From NCBI GenBank assembly GCA_964361075.1, contig CAYHZL010000129.1:1-10297 (forward strand): DNA of 10,297 bases, in the 5' to 3' direction. The position numbers and the translations under genes were made by a program. This document shows positions 6,130 through 10,297 of the stretch, in pieces; positions within the stretch are counted from its first letter, which is position 1; each line of letters begins with the position of its first letter. The notes below the pieces were generated by a model. That model had not been told where the DNA came from and did no database searches. It saw nothing but the letters and a program-made list of their open reading frames with translations. This stretch comes from CAYHZL01 sp964361075. Its GTDB lineage: Bacteria > Bacteroidota > Ignavibacteria > UBA10030 > UBA8401.

Positions 6130-6600
6130 ATGATGTCTTCTTTCGAAGCAGTAACAACATTTTTAACAGAGCGCGGTATTTCTTTTCGCACAGTGCACCA
6201 TGCGCCGACTTTCACATCGGAAGAATCTGCGAAGGCGCGCGGAGAAGATATTCGGATTGGCGGTAAAGCAATAGTGATGAAAGTTGACGACGGATTTAAA
6301 CTTTTTGTTGTCAGTGCGGGATTGAAAATAGATTCCAAAAAAATAAAATCGTATTTCGGTGCGAAGAGTATTCGCTTTGCAACAAAAGAAGAATTATTTG
6401 AAGTAACTGAATTAGTGCCGGGCAGTGTGCCTCCGTTTGGCAAACCAATTTTACCTTTCGATGTATTTGTAGATACGTCAATCAGAGAAAATGAAAAAAT
6501 TGCATTCAACGCCGGATCGCTTACCGATTCGATTATTATGTCTACACAAGATTATTTTTCAGTCTGTAACGGAATAGAATTTTCTTTTTCACTACAATAG
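6130..6600 (+). CDS. YbaK/ProX-type aminoacyl-tRNA deacylase domain protein
   Basis: A 156-residue single-domain protein of the YbaK/aminoacyl-tRNA editing family. These enzymes hydrolyse mischarged tRNA in trans (for example Cys- or Ala-tRNA(Pro), depending on subfamily) in the cytoplasm. Signs are the N-terminal helix with HHAPTFTSEES (23-33), GGKAIVMKVDD (44-54) containing the conserved lysine (Lys46), ELVPGSVPPFG (94-104) corresponding to the GxxxPFG substrate loop, and FNAGSLTDSIIMS (126-138). The tRNA specificity cannot be told from the sequence. Two adjacent ATGs (6130, 6133) are possible starts. Only AAGG at 6113-6116 resembles a ribosome site and it is far away. The gene stands between two repeat elements and is probably transcribed alone. 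Confidence 0.88.
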   Translation: MMSSFEAVTTFLTERGISFRTVHHAPTFTSEESAKARGEDIRIGGKAIVMKVDDGFKLFVVSAGLKIDSKKIKSYFGAKSIRFATKEELFEVTELVPGSVPPFGKPILPFDVFVDTSIRENEKIAFNAGSLTDSIIMSTQDYFSVCNGIEFSFSLQ

Positions 6601-6612
6601 AATATTACATAA

Positions 6613-6751
6613 GGGCGGTTCTCAAAATCCAAAAGGAGCGTCATTCTGAGGAGCGAAGCGACGAAGAATCCAGTTTTTTATCCAAAAATCAAGGAATGGA
6701 TTCTTCGCTTCGCTCAGAATGACATTGAACAACTAATTTTTAGAACTGCCC
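6613..6751. mobile_element. MITE-like element with GGGCNGTTCT ends
   Basis: A 139-base non-coding element between the deacylase and phoH genes. The left end GGGCGGTTCTCAAAAT (6613-6628) and the complement of the right end, GGGCAGTTCTAAAAAT (6736-6751), match at 14 of 16 positions. ATAA flanks both sides (6609-6612, 6752-6755), a possible 4-base target duplication. Inside is a long imperfect hairpin. The arm at 6640-6672 begins GTCATTCTGAG and ends GAAGAATCCA. It pairs with 6697-6723 apart from two 3-base bulges. A 4-base duplication would suit an IS5-like transposase, but the ends alone do not prove that. Confidence 0.6.
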
Positions 6752-6770
6752 ATAACCAAATAATTATACC

Positions 6771-8102
6771 ATGGCTTCTTCAACAAAAAAAATATTTGTT
6801 CTCGATACCAATGTTGTGCTGCATGATAGTGCGTGCATTTATCAATTTAAGGAACACGACGTTATTATTCCGGTTACAGTGTTGGAAGAACTCGACGCAT
6901 TCAAAAAAGGAAATGAGGCGCTTAATTTTCACGCGCGCGAATTTGCACGATCGGTTGATGCGTTGAGCGGCGATCATCTTTTTAACGGCGGCGTAAAAAT
7001 CGGTGCCAAACTTGGAAAAATCAGCATCAAGTTAGAGCAGGCATTTCACAAAGATTTGTTGCTCAATTTTCCTCCGAACAAACCGGATCATCATATTCTT
7101 AACACTGCGTACTATGTTGCGAAAGAAAACAGCAAGAAGCAGGTCATTCTTATTTCAAAAGATGTCAATCTGAGAATGAAAGCAAAAGCGATTGGTTTGC
7201 CGGCGCAAGATTATAAAAATGATCAAGTAAAAGATATTTCGCAGCTCTACACCGGCCGGAGAATTGAAGAAAATATTGACGAAGAATTCATTCAGCGTTT
7301 GTACTCAGCGCCGTATGCACTGCCCGCGAGTGCATTGCGGTTTAAAAATAAATTGCTGCCGAACGAATATCTTATTCTTCGCAACGGAAAACAATCCGTG
7401 CTCGCAATGTTGAATTCGGAAACAAATTCCATAACACGGGTTGATAAAGTTGCGGCGTACGGAATTATGCCGCACAATGCTGAACAAATTTTTGCATTGA
7501 ATGCGTTGATGAATCCGGAAATACAATTAGTAACAATTTCCGGAAAAGCGGGAACCGGAAAAACATTGCTCGCACTGGCGGCGGCGCTGGAGAAACGAAA
7601 AAATTATCGTCAAATATTTATGGCGCGCCCGGTTGTTCCGCTGAGCAATAAAGATATCGGCTATTTGCCGGGCGATATTCAATCAAAACTTGACCCGTAC
7701 ATGCAGCCGCTGTTTGATAACCTTGGTGTGATCAGAAATCAATTTCCGGAAAGTGATCCAAACAACTCGCGGATTAATGCTCTGTTGCAGGAAGAAAAAT
7801 TAGTCATTGAAGCGCTCACGTACATTCGCGGAAGAAGTTTGGTAAAAATATTTTTTATTGTGGATGAAGCACAAAACTTGACGCCGCATGAAGTGAAAAC
7901 AATTATTACACGCGCCGGTGAAGGGACAAAAATTGTTTTTACCGGTGATGTATTTCAAATTGATCATCCGTATTTAGATAGCCAATCAAATGGATTGAGT
8001 TACCTCATCGAAAAAATGCAGGGGCAAAAAATTTATGCTCACATCAATTTAGAAAAAGGCGAGCGTTCGAAATTAGCAGAGCTGGCAAGTAATTTATTGT
8101 AA
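6771..8102 (+). CDS. phoH: PIN-PhoH ATPase/ribonuclease (PhoH2 type)
   Basis: A 443-residue fusion of an N-terminal PIN ribonuclease domain (about 7-150) and a C-terminal PhoH P-loop ATPase domain (about 235-440). PIN acidic residues are present at Asp12 (LDTN), Glu39/Glu40, Asp106 (PDHH) and Asp131 (SKDVNL). The ATPase part has Walker A GKAGTGKT (258-265), ARPVVPLSNKDIGYLPGD (285-302), Walker B IFFIVDEAQN (360-369) and the TGD motif (391-393). Mycobacterial PhoH2 of this architecture unwinds and cuts RNA; a similar cytoplasmic role is inferred. No small antitoxin-like gene lies directly upstream, where instead there is a repeat element, so a toxin-antitoxin arrangement is not supported. The ATG at 6771 lacks a Shine-Dalgarno site but immediately precedes the PIN domain. 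Confidence 0.95.
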   Translation: MASSTKKIFVLDTNVVLHDSACIYQFKEHDVIIPVTVLEELDAFKKGNEALNFHAREFARSVDALSGDHLFNGGVKIGAKLGKISIKLEQAFHKDLLLNFPPNKPDHHILNTAYYVAKENSKKQVILISKDVNLRMKAKAIGLPAQDYKNDQVKDISQLYTGRRIEENIDEEFIQRLYSAPYALPASALRFKNKLLPNEYLILRNGKQSVLAMLNSETNSITRVDKVAAYGIMPHNAEQIFALNALMNPEIQLVTISGKAGTGKTLLALAAALEKRKNYRQIFMARPVVPLSNKDIGYLPGDIQSKLDPYMQPLFDNLGVIRNQFPESDPNNSRINALLQEEKLVIEALTYIRGRSLVKIFFIVDEAQNLTPHEVKTIITRAGEGTKIVFTGDVFQIDHPYLDSQSNGLSYLIEKMQGQKIYAHINLEKGERSKLAELASNLL

Positions 8103-8115
8103 TACGTATCTACTC

Positions 8116-8217
8116 AGTCATGCCATGAGTGGCTAAGCCATCCCTTCGGGATTTGTCTATGGTTTTTCTGGAAACTGTATGTTTTATAATATTAAAGAAG
8201 AAACTCATGGCATGACT
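8116..8217. repeat. Short inverted-repeat element, AGTSATGCCATGAGT family, copy 2
   Basis: Perfect 15-base inverted repeats AGTCATGCCATGAGT (8116-8130) and its complement (8203-8217) surround 72 bases. These include a TGGCT-A-AGCCA palindrome (8130-8140) and an ATCCC-TTC-GGGAT hairpin. The ends differ by one base from the copy at 6022-6102. An outer 9-base inverted repeat, CTACTCAGT (8110-8118) with ACTGAGTAG (8228-8236), encloses it and overlaps its left end. It begins 14 bases after the phoH stop and may act as a terminator or processing site. Confidence 0.6.
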
Positions 8218-8247
8218 TTGAAGACACACTGAGTAGCGCGTTCAGTA

Positions 8248-8267
8248 CGCCAGCGGCGAATTTTTTT
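8248..8267 (+). terminator. Weak intrinsic terminator candidate after phoH
   Basis: CGCC (8248-8251) and GGCG (8255-8258) form a short GC stem with loop AGC. AA and seven T (8261-8267) follow. The stem has only four pairs, so the call is tentative. It would separate the phoH transcript from the next gene. Confidence 0.3.
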
Positions 8268-8274
8268 CAAAAAG

Positions 8275-8297
8275 AGTAACTTACAATGTGAGTTACT
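8275..8297. promoter_or_regulatory. Inverted repeat upstream of the secreted hydrolase gene
   Basis: AGTAACT (8275-8281) and AGTTACT (8291-8297) are perfect 7-base inverted repeats 9 bases apart, about 40 bases before the chosen start. GAGTTACT occurs once more at 8301-8308. The symmetry would suit a dimeric regulator or a small hairpin; no known operator is recognised. Confidence 0.25.
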
Positions 8298-8335
8298 TAG
8301 GAGTTACTATACTACACAATAGGAGATATGTTGAT

Positions 8336-10207
8336 ATGAAAACAAATTACCGACTGCATACACTATTTTTTCTTTTTGCGTTCATTATTCTTTCGTCGTT
8401 CGGAATTGCTCAGACTGTGACTGAGATTCAGGCGAACTACACAAAATACGAGTACCGCATTCCGATGCGAGATGGCGCAACATTGTTTACGTCAGTCTAT
8501 GTTCCGAAAGATACGACACAGACATTTCCAATTATGTTGAATCGAACTCCGTACACTGTTGCACCGTACGGCGATGGATATAAAACATCCATTGGTCCTT
8601 CGGTTTCCATGATGAAGGAGAAATATATTTTCGCGTATCAAGATGTGCGCGGAAAATTTATGTCCGATGGCGAATATGTTGACGTGCGTCCACACATTCC
8701 GCAGAAAAAATCGAATAACGATGTGGATGAAAGCAGCGATACGTTTGATACAATTGATTGGCTGGTGAAAAATGTTCCGCGTAACAACGGTACAGTTGGT
8801 ATGTGGGGAATTTCGTATCCGGGATTTTATGCAGCGCACGGATTAATCAATGCGCATCCTGCTCTCAAAGCCGTTTCGCCGCAGGCGCCGATTGGCGATT
8901 GGTTTATGGGGGACGATTTCCACCACAATGGTGCATTCTTTTTGATTGACGGATTTAATTTCTATCGTTCATTTGGCAAGCCGCGTCCGAAATTAACCAC
9001 GACGTGGCCTCCGGGATTTGAATATCCGACACCTGATGCGTACAGATTTCTTCTTGAAGGCGGTTCTCTTGCTTCGCTAAAAAAAAATTACTACGGCGAC
9101 ACTGTTCAGTTTTGGAATGAACTGTTCAAACATCCGACCTACGATGAGTTTTGGAAAGCACGCAGTGTTCCGCAGCATTTAAAAAAAATAACTCCTGCTG
9201 TTATGACAGTCGGCGGATTGTTTGATGCGGAAGATTTGTATGGACCGTTGCACATGTACGATGCAATTGAAAAACAAAATCCGAAAACGTATAACATTCT
9301 TGTTCTCGGACCATGGTATCACGGCGGATGGGCGCGGGGTGAAGGAGACTACTTTGGAAATATCCGGTTTGGTGAAAAGACGAGTGTGTTTTATCAAGAG
9401 CATATTGAACTTCCGTTTTTCAATTATTATTTAAAGGGAAAAGGTGAACTGCATTTACCGGATGCGTATGTCTTCGAAACCGGATCGAACGAATGGAAAC
9501 AATATGAAACATGGCCGCCGAAAAACATTGAACGAAAAAAAATATATTTTCAAGCGAACGGAAAGTTGTCAATGAATGCACCAACAGAAAACGATGCAGC
9601 CGCATACGACGAATATATCAGCAATCCGAATCGCCCTGTTCCATACATTGCCGATATTCGTAACAATCGTACCCGCGAATACATGATTGATGATCAGCGG
9701 TTTGTGTGGCAGCGTCCCGATGTGCTTTCGTATGAAACTGATCCGTTGGAACATAGCGTAACAACTGCCGGACCGATCACTGCAAATTTATTTGTTTCCA
9801 CAACGGGAACGGATGCAGATTTTATCGTTAAAATTATTGATGTGTTTCCCGATTCAACGAAAGAAACTTCGCCGAATGCTGATGTGAAAATGGGCGGCTT
9901 TCAAATGTTAGTGCGTGCCGAAGTAATGCGCGCACGCTTCCGTACTAGTTTTGAAAAACCGACAGCGATGAAGCCAAACGAAATAACGAATGTAAAATTT
10001 CAATTGCAAGATGTGAATCATTGTTTCAAACGCGGACATAAAATTATGGTGCAAGTGCAGAGCAGTTGGTTTCCTTTGGTTGATCGCAATCCGCAGAAGT
10101 TTGTAAATCTGTATGAAGCGAAAGAATCGGATTTTCAAAAAGCGACGCATCGTATTTATCGCAATGCTAACAGCAGTTCATGTATTGAGATGGGTGTGTT
10201 GCACTAA
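8336..10207 (+). CDS. Secreted CocE/NonD hydrolase, probable alpha-amino-acid ester hydrolase
   Basis: A 623-residue exported serine hydrolase of the X-Pro dipeptidyl-peptidase/CocE family. A signal peptide covers about residues 1-26 (hydrophobic core 10-24, ending FGIAQ). The alpha/beta hydrolase domain has the nucleophile in GISYPG (Ser160), Asp297 in GGLFDAED and His329 in GPWYHGG. Tyr161 sits next to Ser160 as the oxyanion residue. Asp194, Glu299 and Asp300 occupy the positions of the carboxylate cluster that binds the substrate ammonium group in alpha-amino-acid ester hydrolases. The C-terminal part (about 470-620) is the jelly-roll domain of the family. Such enzymes hydrolyse or transfer alpha-amino acyl esters and amides, including beta-lactam side chains; the natural substrate is unknown. 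The frame is open to a GTG at 8288, but the ATG at 8336 is chosen. It has AGGAG at 8321-8325 and starts the signal peptide exactly. Confidence 0.92.
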   Translation: MKTNYRLHTLFFLFAFIILSSFGIAQTVTEIQANYTKYEYRIPMRDGATLFTSVYVPKDTTQTFPIMLNRTPYTVAPYGDGYKTSIGPSVSMMKEKYIFAYQDVRGKFMSDGEYVDVRPHIPQKKSNNDVDESSDTFDTIDWLVKNVPRNNGTVGMWGISYPGFYAAHGLINAHPALKAVSPQAPIGDWFMGDDFHHNGAFFLIDGFNFYRSFGKPRPKLTTTWPPGFEYPTPDAYRFLLEGGSLASLKKNYYGDTVQFWNELFKHPTYDEFWKARSVPQHLKKITPAVMTVGGLFDAEDLYGPLHMYDAIEKQNPKTYNILVLGPWYHGGWARGEGDYFGNIRFGEKTSVFYQEHIELPFFNYYLKGKGELHLPDAYVFETGSNEWKQYETWPPKNIERKKIYFQANGKLSMNAPTENDAAAYDEYISNPNRPVPYIADIRNNRTREYMIDDQRFVWQRPDVLSYETDPLEHSVTTAGPITANLFVSTTGTDADFIVKIIDVFPDSTKETSPNADVKMGGFQMLVRAEVMRARFRTSFEKPTAMKPNEITNVKFQLQDVNHCFKRGHKIMVQVQSSWFPLVDRNPQKFVNLYEAKESDFQKATHRIYRNANSSSCIEMGVLH

Positions 10208-10256
10208 TGTAAAATTTTTTTAACTCCTCAGCGTTATTGTTTATTCAAAAAATCCC

Positions 10257-10276
10257 TCCGCCAAAAAGACGGCGGA
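10257..10276. repeat. TCCGCC/GGCGGA hairpin after the last gene
   Basis: TCCGCC (10257-10262) and GGCGGA (10271-10276) form a 6-base GC stem around AAAAAGAC. No T-run follows on the + strand, so it is not a standard terminator for the hydrolase gene. It looks like a dispersed palindromic repeat. AACCCCCTTTT at the very end resembles the left end of the GC-rich repeat at 3492 and is cut by the window edge. Confidence 0.45.
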
Positions 10277-10297
10277 CTTACAGCCTAACCCCCTTTT

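Noticed and set aside
6111..6509. 132-codon open frame on the minus strand
   Set aside because: It is antisense to the YbaK-type deacylase gene, with no domain signal; an open shadow frame.
6771..8102. PhoH2 toxin-antitoxin module
   Set aside because: No antitoxin-like reading frame precedes phoH; the upstream gap is fully occupied by a repeat element.
8288..8335. Upstream GTG start for the secreted hydrolase
   Set aside because: It would put 16 extra residues before a perfect signal peptide, and a good AGGAG site serves the ATG at 8336.
10257..10276. Intrinsic terminator after the last gene
   Set aside because: The GC stem is followed by ACTTACAGCC, not by a T-run, so standard termination is not supported.

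Overview
The window is most likely chromosomal DNA from an AT-leaning Gram-negative bacterium of the Bacteroidota/Chlorobiota/Ignavibacteriota group. This is inferred from weak or absent Shine-Dalgarno sites, the style of the proteins and intergenic repeats, and export signals on three proteins. No marker gene fixes the taxon. All nine genes lie on the + strand, and no tRNA, rRNA, CRISPR array, phage gene or full-length transposase is visible.

Left part (1-3439): lysA (diaminopimelate decarboxylase), a small S23-type four-helix-bundle protein, asd (aspartate-semialdehyde dehydrogenase) and a NUDIX hydrolase of the ADP-ribose pyrophosphatase type. lysA and asd are the last step and an early step of the diaminopimelate/lysine pathway. 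The four-helix-bundle gene sits between them, bordered by arrays of a degenerate 7-base repeat (consensus AGCTNAN). A third array lies just before lysA.

Middle part (3440-6129): a repeat-filled gap of about 400 bases, then a two-gene unit of an exported esterase-D-type alpha/beta hydrolase and a Tat-exported LD-carboxypeptidase (S66). A second repeat-filled gap of about 315 bases follows.

Right part (6130-10297): a YbaK/ProX-type aminoacyl-tRNA deacylase, a PIN-PhoH ATPase/ribonuclease, and a secreted alpha/beta hydrolase of the CocE/NonD family. The last one carries both the triad and the carboxylate cluster of alpha-amino-acid ester hydrolases.

The genes are ordinary; the unusual content is between them. 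The larger intergenic gaps hold small elements with terminal inverted repeats and no transposase. One (3508-3692) has 20-base perfect ends resembling IS4 ends and an 11-base target duplication, and it has split a GC-rich palindromic repeat. Two others (5842-6016, 6613-6751) have different ends and 5- or 4-base flanking duplications. All three carry internally the same kind of palindromic core (GTCATNNYGAG... and its complement). A separate pair of elements (6022-6102, 8116-8217) shares the 15-base end AGTSATGCCATGAGT. I see no convincing new multi-gene system; the repeat ecology is the part worth a second look.
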